DNA of 64,000 nucleotides. It comes from DATKAS01 sp963773315. Lineage in GTDB: Bacteria; Actinomycetota; Acidimicrobiia; Acidimicrobiales; DATKAS01. The stretch spans positions 1 through 64,000 of the forward strand of contig CAVZAF010000003.1 in the NCBI GenBank assembly GCA_963773315.1, written 5' to 3'. A model generated the notes under the pieces. The model ran no database searches. It was not told where the DNA came from and saw only the letters and a program-made list of their open reading frames with translations. This document shows positions 26,006 through 35,081 of the stretch, piece after piece; position 1 is the stretch's first letter, and every line of letters begins with the position of its first letter. Made by a program: the position numbers and the translations under genes.

Positions 26006-27255
26006 GCGGCGCGCTCGCGATCCAGCCGCTGTCGGCTCCGCCCGACGTCGACATCCGAGTGCCCGGCTCGAAGAGCATCACGAACCGCGCGCTCGTGGCT
26101 GCCGCCCTGGCCGATGGCGTGAGCACACTGCGCGGCGTGCTGTTCGCCGACGACACCGAGGCGATGCTCGACTCGTTGCAGCGCCTCGGCGTGTGGCTCG
26201 AGATCGACCGCGACGCCGAGCTCGTCGTCGTGCATGGCACCGGCGGCGAGATCTCCGCGACTGAGGCTGATCTCGACGCTCGGCAATCAGGCACGACGGC
26301 GCGGTTCCTGCTGTCTGTGCTCGCGCTCGGCCATGGGCGCTTCCGGCTCGACGGCGACCGGCAGCTGCGGGCTCGGCCGCTCGGCCCAGGCATCGACGCC
26401 CTGCGGCAGCTCGGCGTGCGGATCGTCGAGGAGGGCGAGCCCGGTCATCTCCCTGTTGTCGTCGAGGCGGATGGCTTGCCTGGCGGCTCAGTCGCAATCG
26501 ACGGGGAGGTGTCCAGCCAGTTCCTCTCGGGCCTGATGCTCGCGGCGCCGTGCGCGCGAGGTGATCTGACGATCGAGGTGACGGGCCGGCAGGTGTCTCG
26601 TCCCTACGTCGAGATGACCACCGCGGTAGCCCGCCAGTTCGGCTCCACCGGTGGTGCGGGCGGCTACCGCGCCGCGGACCTCACGATCGAGCCCGATGCG
26701 AGCGCTGCGTCTTACTTCTTCGCCGCTGCCGCGATCACTGGCGGACGCGTGACCGTGCCCGACCTCGGATCCGCCTCGGTGCAGGGCGACCTGAAGTTCG
26801 TCGATGTGCTCTGGCGAATGGGTGCCGAAGTCGACCGCGCGCGTGACTCGACAACGGTGCGCGGGCGTCCGCTGTCGGGTGGGCTCATCGACCTCGCCGA
26901 TCTTTCCGACACAGCGCCGACGCTCGCGGTCGTCGCGCCGTTCGCATCGTCGCCGACCGAGGCGACCGGCATCGGTTTCATCCGCTCGAAGGAGTCCGAC
27001 CGCATCGCGGCGGTCGTCAGCGAGTTGGGCCGCTGCGGCATCTCCGCCGAGGACCGGCCGGACGGCTTCGTCGTGAGGCCGGGTGTGCCGCATGGGGCGA
27101 CGATCGAGACGTACGGCGACCACCGGATCGCGATGAGCTTCGCGTTGGTCGGCTTGGTGACACCGGGGATCACGATCACCGATCCCGACTGCGTCGCGAA
27201 GACGTTCCCCGACTACTGGACCCGGCTTGACGGGCTCCGCGCAGCGGCCGGGTAG
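26002..27255 (+). CDS. aroA: 3-phosphoshikimate 1-carboxyvinyltransferase (EPSP synthase)
   Basis: A 417-residue shikimate-pathway enzyme joining phosphoenolpyruvate to shikimate 3-phosphate. Motifs are PGSKSITNRALVAAALA (about 20-36), ARQSGTTARFLLSVLALG (near 91-108), the EVSSQFLSGLMLAAP segment, and RSKESDRIAAV plus GDHRIAMSFALVGL near the C terminus. Its NSGT-type loop reads QSGTTARF. Length is normal. The ATG overlaps the tyrA stop; cmk follows after 12 bp. Confidence 0.96.
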   Translation: MSGALAIQPLSAPPDVDIRVPGSKSITNRALVAAALADGVSTLRGVLFADDTEAMLDSLQRLGVWLEIDRDAELVVVHGTGGEISATEADLDARQSGTTARFLLSVLALGHGRFRLDGDRQLRARPLGPGIDALRQLGVRIVEEGEPGHLPVVVEADGLPGGSVAIDGEVSSQFLSGLMLAAPCARGDLTIEVTGRQVSRPYVEMTTAVARQFGSTGGAGGYRAADLTIEPDASAASYFFAAAAITGGRVTVPDLGSASVQGDLKFVDVLWRMGAEVDRARDSTTVRGRPLSGGLIDLADLSDTAPTLAVVAPFASSPTEATGIGFIRSKESDRIAAVVSELGRCGISAEDRPDGFVVRPGVPHGATIETYGDHRIAMSFALVGLVTPGITITDPDCVAKTFPDYWTRLDGLRAAAG

Positions 27256-27258
27256 GGT
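27253..27258 (+). promoter_or_regulatory. Leaderless-type -10 (TAGGGT) for cmk
   Basis: TAGGGT overlaps the aroA stop and ends 9 nt before the cmk ATG, a possible internal promoter. Confidence 0.4.
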
Positions 27259-27267
27259 CACGCCCCG

Positions 27268-27900
27268 ATGCGCGTGATCGCCATCGACGGCCCGGCGGGA
27301 GCCGGTAAGTCGACCGTCGCGAAGGCCCTGGCCCGACGACTCGGCCTCGAGTACCTCGACACCGGTGCGATGTACCGGGGGGTCGCGTTCGCCGCGCTCA
27401 GGCGCGGCATCGACCCGAGCGAGGAGATTGCGGTGGCACGGGTCGCGAATGACGTCGAGCTCGACGTCAGTGAGAAGGGTGTGCTCGTCGACGGCGTCGA
27501 CGCGAGCATCGAGATCCGGGGGCCCGAGGTGACTCGTGCCGTGAGCGTCGTCGCCGCCAACCCCGACGTCCGCGTCGAGATGCGACGCCGTCAGCGCGCG
27601 TGGGCAGAGTCGCGGGGCGGGGGCGTCATCGAAGGTCGCGACATCGGGTCGGTCGTCTTCCCCGACGCCGAGCTCAAGGTGTACCTGACCGCCGATCCCG
27701 AGGTGCGCGCGCAGCGGCGCCACAAAGAGGTCTCCGATCTGCGCTACGAGGAGGTCGCGGCCTCGATCGCGGAGCGTGATGCGCGCGACGAGCGTCGGGC
27801 CCACGGGCCGCTCGTCGAATCGGAGGACGCGGTCACGCTCGATACGACGGGTCGCTCGGTCGACGACGTGGTCGCGGAGATCGTGGGGATGCTGGCGTGA
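27268..27900 (+). CDS. cmk: Cytidylate kinase
   Basis: A 210-residue (d)CMP kinase making (d)CDP. The P-loop is GPAGAGKST (residues 7-15); YLDTGAMYRGVAFAAL (near 30) and EGRDIGSVVFPDA (near 126) are the CMP-binding segments. Followed by a phospholipid acyltransferase gene with a 4-nt overlap, a common actinobacterial arrangement before der. Confidence 0.95.
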   Translation: MRVIAIDGPAGAGKSTVAKALARRLGLEYLDTGAMYRGVAFAALRRGIDPSEEIAVARVANDVELDVSEKGVLVDGVDASIEIRGPEVTRAVSVVAANPDVRVEMRRRQRAWAESRGGGVIEGRDIGSVVFPDAELKVYLTADPEVRAQRRHKEVSDLRYEEVAASIAERDARDERRAHGPLVESEDAVTLDTTGRSVDDVVAEIVGMLA

Positions 27901-28559
27901 CCGACCGCATCGTCAAGCAACCCCCGCGCTGGTTCTACCAAGTGGCCCGTGCGGTCGTGATCACCTTCTGCAAGATCTGGTTCCGAGTGTCGTACGAGGG
28001 TACCGACAGGCTCCCCGAGACTGGGCCCTACGTCGTCGCGCCGATCCATCGCTCGAACATCGACACGTTCGTCGTGGGGTGCATGACGCGCCGCCGCCTG
28101 CGGTTCATGGCGAAGGACTCACTCTGGAAGGTGAAGCCGCTCGGTCTGTTCATCGAGACGGTCGGTGGCTTCCCGGTGCACCGCGGCACGGCAGACGTCG
28201 ACGCGATCAAGACCGCGTTGCGCATCCTCGAAGACGAGCCTGTGGTGCTCTTTCCCGAGGGCGCCCGGCAGTCCGGTCCGATCGTGCAGCCGTTGTTCGA
28301 CGGCGCGGTGTACGTCGCAGCGAAAGCCGGAGTGCCGATCGTTCCCGTTGGAGTCGGCGGCTCCGAGCGCTGCATGCCCAAGGGCAGCAAGCTCATCTAC
28401 CCGCGCAAGATCCACGTGCTCGTCGGCGACCCGATCGCGCCGCCCGCGATCGTCGGTCGCAGGGTCGACCGCGCCGAGCTGGCGAAGACGACCGAGGAGC
28501 TGTCGAACATCCTGCAGGCGTTGTTCGACGCCGCGCAGATCCGCGCTGGCGTCCGCTGA
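27897..28559 (+). CDS. plsC: 1-acyl-sn-glycerol-3-phosphate acyltransferase (PlsC family)
   Basis: A 220-residue membrane-associated acyltransferase making phosphatidic acid or a related lipid. The catalytic HX4D box is HRSNID (near residues 50-55) and the glycerol phosphate-binding motif is FPEGAR (near 119-124). VVAPIHRSNIDTFVVG and AGVPIVPVGVGGSERC are typical. The gene starts inside the cmk stop (GTGA overlap) and ends 13 bp before the convergent potC gene. Confidence 0.92.
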   Translation: MTDRIVKQPPRWFYQVARAVVITFCKIWFRVSYEGTDRLPETGPYVVAPIHRSNIDTFVVGCMTRRRLRFMAKDSLWKVKPLGLFIETVGGFPVHRGTADVDAIKTALRILEDEPVVLFPEGARQSGPIVQPLFDGAVYVAAKAGVPIVPVGVGGSERCMPKGSKLIYPRKIHVLVGDPIAPPAIVGRRVDRAELAKTTEELSNILQALFDAAQIRAGVR

Positions 28560-28572
28560 CCGAGCGCCCCCG

Positions 28573-29376
28573 TCAGCGCCCGGCGATGCCGGCGGTCGCG
28601 TCGGTGAGCCGCTGCGCGAGCCAGACCGGGATGATCGACAGGATGATCACGACGACCGCGACGACGTTGACGATCGGCACCTGATTCGGACGCACGATGT
28701 TGTTGAAGATCCACTGAGGCAGGGTCTCGATCCCGACTCCCGCCGTGAACGTCGTGACGACGATCTCGTCGAAGCTCAGCGCGAACGCGAGCAGCGCCCC
28801 GGCAAACAGCGCGGAGCGGATCAGCGGGAACGTCACGTACCGATAGGCCTGGAAGGTGTCGGCGCCGAGGTCGGCCGCCGCCTCGTCGAGGTTGGGGGAG
28901 AGGCGGCGCAGACGAGCGAGGACGTTGTTGTAGACGACGACGACGCAGAACGTCGCGTGGGCGACGATCAGCGTGAGGAGGCTGAGCGTGACCCCTGCTT
29001 GGCTGAACCCTCGATTCAGCGCGATGCCGCTCACGATGCCGGGCAGCGCGATCGGCAGGACGATCAGGAACGAGATCGAGTTGCGTCCGAAGAACTTGAA
29101 GCGATGCACGGCGAGGCTCGCCATCGTGCCGAGCACGAGCGCGACCGCCGTGGCGCAGAGCGCGACCTTCACCGAGGTCCACAGCGCGTCGCGCACTCCT
29201 TGGTTGTGCACCGCGGTGTGCCACCAGTGAAGCGTGTAGCCGGCCGGGGGCCACACGAGGTTGCCCGCCTTGTTGAACGAGAGGACCGCGATCAAGAAGA
29301 TCGGCGCGTACAGGAAGAGCAGCCCGAGGCCTGTGAGCACCCGGAGCACGATGCGGGCGACAGGGGACAGGACCAT
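28573..29376 (-). CDS. potC: Polyamine-type ABC transporter permease PotC
   Basis: A 267-residue inner-membrane permease of the spermidine/putrescine type. About six hydrophobic helices are visible (from VLRVLTGLGLLFLYAPIFLI onwards). The EAA loop that contacts the ATPase is DEAAADLGADTFQAYRYVTF (near 146-165). FALSFDEIVVTTF is a strong PotC signature. The ATG at 29376 lies 10 bp after potB. Last gene of the potA-potD-potB-potC set. Confidence 0.92.
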   Translation of the reverse strand: MVLSPVARIVLRVLTGLGLLFLYAPIFLIAVLSFNKAGNLVWPPAGYTLHWWHTAVHNQGVRDALWTSVKVALCATAVALVLGTMASLAVHRFKFFGRNSISFLIVLPIALPGIVSGIALNRGFSQAGVTLSLLTLIVAHATFCVVVVYNNVLARLRRLSPNLDEAAADLGADTFQAYRYVTFPLIRSALFAGALLAFALSFDEIVVTTFTAGVGIETLPQWIFNNIVRPNQVPIVNVVAVVVIILSIIPVWLAQRLTDATAGIAGR

Positions 29377-29386
29377 CAGCCGACCA

Positions 29387-30157
29387 TCAGAGGTTGTCCA
29401 GCGCGCCCGTGCGGCGGACGGCGGTGAGGTAGATGACCATGACGGCGACGGGGATCGTCGCCAGCGCGGCTGCGAACGGGATGTTGTTGGCGCCGAAGTT
29501 CCGCAGTACCACGTTGCCGATCATCTGCGTCGTGCCGCCGACGATGCCCACGCTGATGTAGTCGCCGAGGCTGAGCGAGAACGTGAAGATGCTCCCCGCG
29601 ATGATCGCCGGCTTCAGCAGCGGCACGACCACGCTGAAGAACGTGCGACCCGACTTCGCGCCGAGATCGCTCGCCGCCTCGAGCATCGAGTTCGGCAGCC
29701 GCTCGAGGCCCGCGTAGATCGGGATGATCATGTACGGCAGCCACAGGTAGCTGAGGGTGATGATCGTCGCGGTGAGGCCGTAGCCCGGTGTGTGACCGAA
29801 CACCTCGTGGACGATGCCGTTCGGGGCCAGCATCGCCCTCCACGAGTAGGCCTTGACGAGATAGCTCGCCCACAGGGGCATCAGCACGAGCACGAGGAGG
29901 ATGCGACGCGCTCTGTCCGACACGACCTTCGCGAGGGTGAATGCCATCGGCAGCGCGATGAGGAAGTCGATGACGGTCACCGTCGCGGCCACGAGGATCG
30001 TGCGGATGGCGACCGTACGGTACGCCGGATCGAAGAGGTCGGAGAAGTTCTGGAGGGTGAACTCCTTCACGATCTGCGTCGTGAAGGGGTCGGTCTTGTA
30101 GAACGCGGTGATCAGGAGCGCGGTGAGCGACCCGATGTAGGCGAGCGCCAGCCACAC
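29387..30157 (-). CDS. potB: Polyamine-type ABC transporter permease PotB (N terminus unresolved)
   Basis: At least 256 residues of a six-helix permease. The EAA loop is LEAASDLGAKSGRTFFSVVV (near 159-178) and SLSLGDYISVGIVGG is the PotB counterpart of the FDE segment in PotC. The GTG at 30157 is the first in-frame start, but it has no ribosome site and begins inside the first membrane helix. The same frame stays open upstream with a plausible cytoplasmic leader (ARRAPRGKLLALLSAPL) preceded by VDPALVDPALIDP repeats, up to the potD stop, with no start codon. A lost start or an indel in the repeat is likely. Confidence 0.8.
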   Translation of the reverse strand: MWLALAYIGSLTALLITAFYKTDPFTTQIVKEFTLQNFSDLFDPAYRTVAIRTILVAATVTVIDFLIALPMAFTLAKVVSDRARRILLVLVLMPLWASYLVKAYSWRAMLAPNGIVHEVFGHTPGYGLTATIITLSYLWLPYMIIPIYAGLERLPNSMLEAASDLGAKSGRTFFSVVVPLLKPAIIAGSIFTFSLSLGDYISVGIVGGTTQMIGNVVLRNFGANNIPFAAALATIPVAVMVIYLTAVRRTGALDNL

Positions 30158-30229
30158 GAGCGGCGCGGACAGGAGCGCGAGGAGCTTGCCCCTCGGTGCG
30201 CGTCGAGCGCGCGCGATGCCCGCCGGGAC

Positions 30230-30274
30230 GGGGTCGATGAGCGCGGGGTCGACGAGCGCGGGGTCGACGAGCGC
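30230..30274. repeat. Three tandem 15-bp repeats before potB
   Basis: Three head-to-tail copies of GGGGTCGACGAGCGC (30230-30244 with a T for C, 30245-30259, 30260-30274). In the potB frame they encode VDPAL repeats. Such repeats can gain or lose units, and base-level errors here would explain the missing potB start. Confidence 0.75.
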
Positions 30275-30314
30275 GGAGGCGGTGCGTTCGGCTCGTCGAC
30301 CCCGAGTTCCGTGG

Positions 30315-31484
30315 CTATGCCTTCACCTCGTCCCAGGCCTTCGTCCACTCTTGGTAATCGGTGCAGTTGTCGCCGCTGCCGTCGAGGCACTTCTTCGTCG
30401 GCGTGGTCCAGTAATGGATGGCTTCGGCGTACTCGAGGTCGTCCGCGTGAAAGATCTTGCAGTGATCCGCGTTCGCAGTCTCCGCGCACGCCTTCACGTT
30501 CGCGGGAGCCTCACCGAACCACTCGGCCACCTCGGCGTTCACCTTCGGCGAGATGATGTAGTTCATCCACATGTACATGCAGTTCGGGTGCTTGGCCTTG
30601 GTGGAGATCATCCACGTGTCTGACCACCCCGTCGAGCCCTCCTTGGGCACCACGGCCTTCACCTTCGTGCCGTCGGCCTCGATCAGGTTCGTGATCACCT
30701 GCCACGTCGTGCCGACGACGCTCGTGCCGTTGTCGAACGCGGCCTGCTCGTCGGTGTAGAGCGACCAGTACTCGGAGAGCTGGCTCTTCTGCTGCTTGAG
30801 CAAAGCGACGGAGGCGTCGAGCTGGTCCTTCGTCAGCGCGAACGGGTTCTTGATGCCGAGGTCGGGTTGCGTCTTCGAGAGGTAGAGCGCGGCGTCAGCG
30901 ATGTAGATCGGGCTGTCGTAGGCCGTGATCTTCCCGGCGTACGGCGAGTTGGCGTCGAACACCGCGCCCCACGAGTCGAGGTCTTCCTTCACGACGTCGG
31001 TGTTCCACATCAAGATGTTGGCGCCCCAACCGTGCGGGATGCCGTACATCTGGCCGTCGACGGAGTTCCACGGCTTGTCCTTCAGATAGTCGTAGACATC
31101 CGCGTAGTTGGGCACCAGATCGGTGTTCACCGGGGCGACCTGATCAGCCGCGATGAGGCGGAGTGTCGCGTCGCCTGATGCCGACACGCCGTCGTACTCA
31201 CCGGTGCTCATCAGCTGCACCATCTCGTCGCTCGTGTTGCCGATCTTCACGTTGGTCTTGCAGCCGGTCTGCTCTTCGAACGGATGGACCCAGTCGACTG
31301 ATGGGTCGGTCGACCCGTCTTCCGCGTAGCCGGCCCACGCGATGATGTTCAGCGCGCCTTCGCCCGCGCCGAGCTTGTCGAGTGGCGCGGCCGAGCTACC
31401 CCCTCCGCTGTCGTCCCCACACGCGGCGGCCACCAGCGCGGCGGCAACTGCCACTGCCGCGATGGCGATCTTTCCTCTTCTCAT
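30315..31484 (-). CDS. potD: Polyamine-type ABC transporter substrate-binding lipoprotein
   Basis: A 389-residue extracytoplasmic binding protein of the PotD/PotF group. The signal peptide MRRGKIAIAAVAVAAALVA ends in a lipobox (VAAAC, Cys near residue 22) followed by a Gly/Ser linker, so it is anchored as a lipoprotein. LNIIAWAGYAEDGS and GCKTNVKIGNTSDEMVQLM are the usual opening of the mature protein, and YGIPHGWGANILMWNTDVV is a hinge-side segment. The ATG at 31484 follows AAGGGGAG. It overlaps the end of potA by 4 nt. Polyamine specificity is inferred from the family. Confidence 0.92.
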   Translation of the reverse strand: MRRGKIAIAAVAVAAALVAAACGDDSGGGSSAAPLDKLGAGEGALNIIAWAGYAEDGSTDPSVDWVHPFEEQTGCKTNVKIGNTSDEMVQLMSTGEYDGVSASGDATLRLIAADQVAPVNTDLVPNYADVYDYLKDKPWNSVDGQMYGIPHGWGANILMWNTDVVKEDLDSWGAVFDANSPYAGKITAYDSPIYIADAALYLSKTQPDLGIKNPFALTKDQLDASVALLKQQKSQLSEYWSLYTDEQAAFDNGTSVVGTTWQVITNLIEADGTKVKAVVPKEGSTGWSDTWMISTKAKHPNCMYMWMNYIISPKVNAEVAEWFGEAPANVKACAETANADHCKIFHADDLEYAEAIHYWTTPTKKCLDGSGDNCTDYQEWTKAWDEVKA

Positions 31485-32569
31485 GTGCTCCCCTTTGTCA
31501 ATGGTTCGGTTGTGAGACTCGGCAGCATCTGATCGGCGTCGCGCTCCCAGCAGAGCTGTGCGGGTGTGCCAGGCAGCGCCCAACTCGAAGCCGAGCGGCT
31601 GCTCGCGTTCTGCTCGACGACGGTGAGCTGCCCGCCGCCGTCGAGATCGACGACGAACCGGGTGCGCTCGCCGAGGTAGAGCGCCTCGCGGACGGTGCCC
31701 GTGGCACGCCGCTCTCCGTTCAGCGCCGACGCGTCCGCGGAGCTCGGCACGAGCACGATGCGCTCCGGCCGCACGGTGAACGGGTCGGGCGCGCCGCGCA
31801 ACCGCATGGCCAGGTCGCCCGAGACGACGTTCGACGTGCCGACGAAACCTGCGACGAACGACGATGCCGGGTGTCGGTAGATCTCTGCGGGGGTGCCGAT
31901 CTGCTCGATGCGACCGAGGTTGAACACCGCGACGTGGTCGCTCATCGCGAGCGCTTCGTCCTGATCGTGCGTCACATAGATGAACGTGATGCCGACCTCG
32001 ATCTGGATCCGCTTGAGCTCGACCTGCATCTCCTGGCGCAGCTTCAGGTCGAGCGCGCCGAGTGGCTCGTCGAGCAGAAGGACCCTCGGTCGGTTGACGA
32101 GCGCACGAGCAAGCGCGACCCGCTGACGTTGCCCGCCCGACAGCTGGGTGACGCGCCGGTCGCGGTAGCCGTCGAGGTGCACGAGCCCGAGCGCCTCCTC
32201 AGCTCGTGGGCGACGATCGGCCTTTGGCACCCGCCGCACCTTGAGCCCGAACTCGATGTTCTCGCCGACGGTCATGTGCGGGAACAGGGCGTAGTCCTGA
32301 AAGACCGTGTTCACGTCACGGTCGTACGGCGGGACGCGCGACACGTCTTCACCGTGGAGGAGCACTCGCCCGGACGTCGGATGCTCGAAGCCGGCGATCA
32401 TGCGCAGGCACGTGGTCTTACCCGATCCCGACGGGCCCAAGAACGTGAAGAACTCACCCGCGCCGACGTCGAGCGAGACACCATCGACGGCGACGACCTC
32501 GCCGAAGCTCTTCGTGACGCCGTCGAAGACGACGTCACTGCCGACGTCGCCCGGCCCCTCGCCCCTCAT
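31481..32569 (-). CDS. potA: Polyamine-type ABC transporter ATPase PotA
   Basis: A 362-residue ATP-binding subunit. Walker A is GPSGSGKTT, the signature is LSGGQRQRVALARAL and Walker B is VLLLDEPLGALD, followed by the His loop YVTHDQDEAL. Residues from about 280 on form the TOBE-type regulatory domain (FTVRPERIVLVPS). The ATG at 32569 is preferred because TAGCGT ends 8 nt upstream; an in-frame GTG at 32599 would add ten residues before it. First gene of the transporter operon. Confidence 0.95.
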   Translation of the reverse strand: MRGEGPGDVGSDVVFDGVTKSFGEVVAVDGVSLDVGAGEFFTFLGPSGSGKTTCLRMIAGFEHPTSGRVLLHGEDVSRVPPYDRDVNTVFQDYALFPHMTVGENIEFGLKVRRVPKADRRPRAEEALGLVHLDGYRDRRVTQLSGGQRQRVALARALVNRPRVLLLDEPLGALDLKLRQEMQVELKRIQIEVGITFIYVTHDQDEALAMSDHVAVFNLGRIEQIGTPAEIYRHPASSFVAGFVGTSNVVSGDLAMRLRGAPDPFTVRPERIVLVPSSADASALNGERRATGTVREALYLGERTRFVVDLDGGGQLTVVEQNASSRSASSWALPGTPAQLCWERDADQMLPSLTTEPLTKGST

Positions 32570-32577
32570 TCGCCGCG

Positions 32578-32583
32578 ACGCTA
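32578..32583 (-). promoter_or_regulatory. Leaderless-type -10 (TAGCGT) for potA operon
   Basis: On the minus strand TAGCGT ends 8 nt before the ATG at 32569, which decides the potA start. Confidence 0.5.
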
Positions 32584-32631
32584 CACGCGCGGATTCCACG
32601 GCGCGAGCGTCAGATCACGACGGAAACCGTG

Positions 32632-33664
32632 TCAGGCGCGCAGTGCTTCGAGCACATCGCTTGCCGCGATCGCTCGGTCGTCGACCGTGGGCCGGGCTGC
32701 CAGCGACCCTCCCGCGACGACGGTTGCGGCGACCTCGATCGCGGCCTGCAGGTCGCGGATGTTGCGAGGGGGCGGGAAGTACTCGTCCTCGTCGGTGATG
32801 CGGACCTCCTCGACGCCCTGCACGGGGTCGAGACGCGCGATCACGGCTTCGATGAGCTCCTCGGGAGCCGGACGCGCCGGCGGTGACGCCCACGACGCCG
32901 TACAGATGGGGGAGCTCGTCGACCGAGTTCACGCGGTGGACCGACGGACATCCGGCTTCGATCGCGAGCTTCTCGAGCGCACGCGTGTTGGACGAGTTCG
33001 CCGAACCGATCACGACGATCGCGTCGCATCGTGGCGCCATCGCCATCAGCGCCGACTGGCGGTTCGTCGTCGCGAAGCAGAGGTCGCTGCGGCCGGGCAC
33101 CCAGAGGTTCGGCCACCTGTCGCGTGCCGTCTCGAGAGCGCCGGCCCAGTCGCGATGCGAGAGCGTCGTCTGCGCGAGGACCGCGATGGGCTCGGGAAGG
33201 TCGGGAAGGGCGAGCACGTCTTCGGCCGACTCGACGCGGTACATGGCGTCGGGAGCGACAGCCATCGTGCCGACTGCTTCCTCGTGGCCTTGATGGCCGA
33301 CGTAGACGATGCGGTAGCCCTTGCCGGCGCGCACGCGCACCTCGTGATGCACCTTGGTGACGAGCGGACAGACCGAGTCGACGACGTAGCCGCCCGTCTT
33401 GCGCGCCTCGGCGACGACCTCAGGGGCCGAGCCGTGCGCGGACAGCATCAGCGGCGCGCCCTCGGGCACCTCGCTCACATCGTCGACGAAGACCACGCCG
33501 AGAGCGGTGAACCGATCGACGACCAGCTTGTTGTGGACGATCTCGTGGTAGCAGTACACCGGCGGCTCGAAGGCCCGCACCATCCACGCGAGTGCCTTGA
33601 TCGCCATCTCGACCCCGGCGCAGAAGCCTCGGGGCGAGGCGAGGAGCACGCGATCCACGACCAT
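32632..33664 (-). CDS. ispH: 4-hydroxy-3-methylbut-2-enyl diphosphate reductase (one frameshift)
   Basis: The last enzyme of the MEP isoprenoid pathway, an iron-sulfur protein making IPP and DMAPP. Cluster ligands are visible: Cys in SPRGFCAGVEMAI (near 15), Cys in VVDSVCPLVTKVH (near 99) and Cys in GRSDLCFATTNRQ. Residues THRDW-like HRDW, SANSSNT and VGVTAGAS are also present. Around 32868-32871 one extra base (TCCGGCTCC, expected TCCGCTCC) breaks the frame right after VTAGAS; the remaining 78 residues (including EEVRITDEDEYFPPP) continue to 32632. IspH is normally essential in this pathway, so an assembly error is likely. The ATG at 33664 has TACCGT 8 nt upstream. Confidence 0.9.
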
Positions 33665-33672
33665 TGAGATGC

Positions 33673-33678
33673 ACGGTA
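33673..33678 (-). promoter_or_regulatory. Leaderless-type -10 (TACCGT) for ispH
   Basis: On the minus strand TACCGT ends 8 nt before the ispH ATG. It lies 7 bp from the divergent TATCCT at 33686, so the two promoters must share space. Confidence 0.5.
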
Positions 33679-33685
33679 TCGGCCC

Positions 33686-33691
33686 TATCCT
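33686..33691 (+). promoter_or_regulatory. Leaderless-type -10 (TATCCT) for DUF512 gene
   Basis: TATCCT ends 6 nt before the ATG at 33698 of the DUF512-der pair. Confidence 0.5.
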
Positions 33692-33697
33692 TGGGAG

Positions 33698-35081
33698 ATG
33701 TCCTCGCCTCGAGTCGTCGCTGTCGCGCCCGGCTCGCCGGCCGAGGTCGCAGGGATCGTGCCCGGCGACCGCATAGAGGTCGTCAACGGCCAGGCGCCGC
33801 GTGACGTGATCCAGTGGCAGCTGCTCACCGACGAGGCCGACATCGAGCTCGAGGTCGTGCGAGGCGGGCTCCATCTCACACTCGAAGTCTCGAAGCGCGC
33901 CGGCCAGCCGCTCGGCATCGAGGTGCACTCTGCGCTCTTCGATCAGGTGCGCACGTGCGACAACCACTGCGAGTTCTGCTTCATCTACCAGCTGCCGCCC
34001 GGCCTGCGCCGCAGCCTCTACGTGAAGGACGACGACTACCGGCTGTCGTTCCTCTACGGCAACTACACGACGCTCACGCGGTTCACCGAGGCCGACCTCG
34101 AGCGCGTCATCACCGAGAAGCTGAGCCCGCTGAACGTGAGCATCCACACGACCGATCCCGAGCTGCGGTCGCGGATGCTGCGCAACCGGCGTGGCGCGAC
34201 GAGCCTGCGGTGGCTGCGCGCGTTGCTCGACGCGGGCATCACCGTGCACGGGCAGGTCGTCGTGTGCCCGGGAGTGAACGACGGCGACGAGCTCGATCGC
34301 ACGCTCGCCGGAGTGCTCGATCGGTATCCCGAGCTCGCGTCGCTGTGCATCGTGCCGCTCGGCGTGAGCCGCTGGTCGACCGAGCCAGCGCTGCGCTCAC
34401 ACACGGCCGACGAAGCGCGGGCCGTCGTCGACACCGTCGAGCGGTGGCAGCGCGCCTTCCTCGGTGTGCTCGGCCGCCGCGTCGCGTTCCTCGCTGACGA
34501 GTACTACCTGCTCGCAGACCGGCCCTTCCCCGAGGCTGACGCGTACGAGGGCTTCCCGATGCACGAAGACGGCATCGGGATGGCGCGCACCCTCGAGCTC
34601 GAGATGCACGGTCTCGTCGACGAGGCGACTGGCGTCGCTCCGGGCTTCTTCGCGTGGGTCGACGGCGCCCCGGCTGAGGGCTACCGCGCGCCTCGGGTCG
34701 TGCAGCCGGCTGGCACCGTCGCGCTCCTGCCGCGGCGAGGCGCGCCGATCGCGATCCTGACGGGGGAGTACGGCGCGCGGATCCTCACGCCGCTCGTCGA
34801 CGAGCTCGGCCGCGACGACGTGCGCGTGGTGCCGGTGCGCAACGAGTTCTTCGGCGGCAACGTCGGCGTCGCCGGTCTGCTCGTGGGTTCCGACCTCGCT
34901 CGCGTGCTCGCAGGACGAGCCTCACGGCCACCGCTACCTCCTGCCGGACGTGTGCCTGTCGGAAGGCAAGTTCCTCGACGGTTCGACGCCTGCGGATCTC
35001 CCTCGCCCGGTCGAAGTCATCGCGACCGACGGCGTCGCGCTCCGCGCCGCATTGGGCGTGCCGGTAGGAGCGCCCGCATGA
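33698..35081 (+). CDS. DUF512 protein: PDZ plus radical SAM-like (one frameshift)
   Basis: About 460 residues. An N-terminal PDZ-like domain (VVAVAPGSPAEVAGIVPGD, residues 5-23) is followed by a radical SAM-like region with Cys in RTCDNHCEFCFIYQLPPGLR (near 86-105), the CxxxCxxC iron-sulfur motif, and then the DUF512 domain. The role is unknown; the gene often sits next to der and has been linked by context to ribosome or iron-sulfur biology. Near 34912 one extra G (GCAGGACGAG, expected GCAGACGAG) breaks the frame; the remaining ~55 residues (YLLPDVCLSEGKFLDG) run to 35081, overlapping the der ATG as ATGA. Confidence 0.85.

Noticed and set aside
28560..30320. Plus-strand frames through the pot permease genes
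   Set aside because: Arg/Asp/Glu-rich shadows; the minus strand gives multi-helix permeases with EAA loops.
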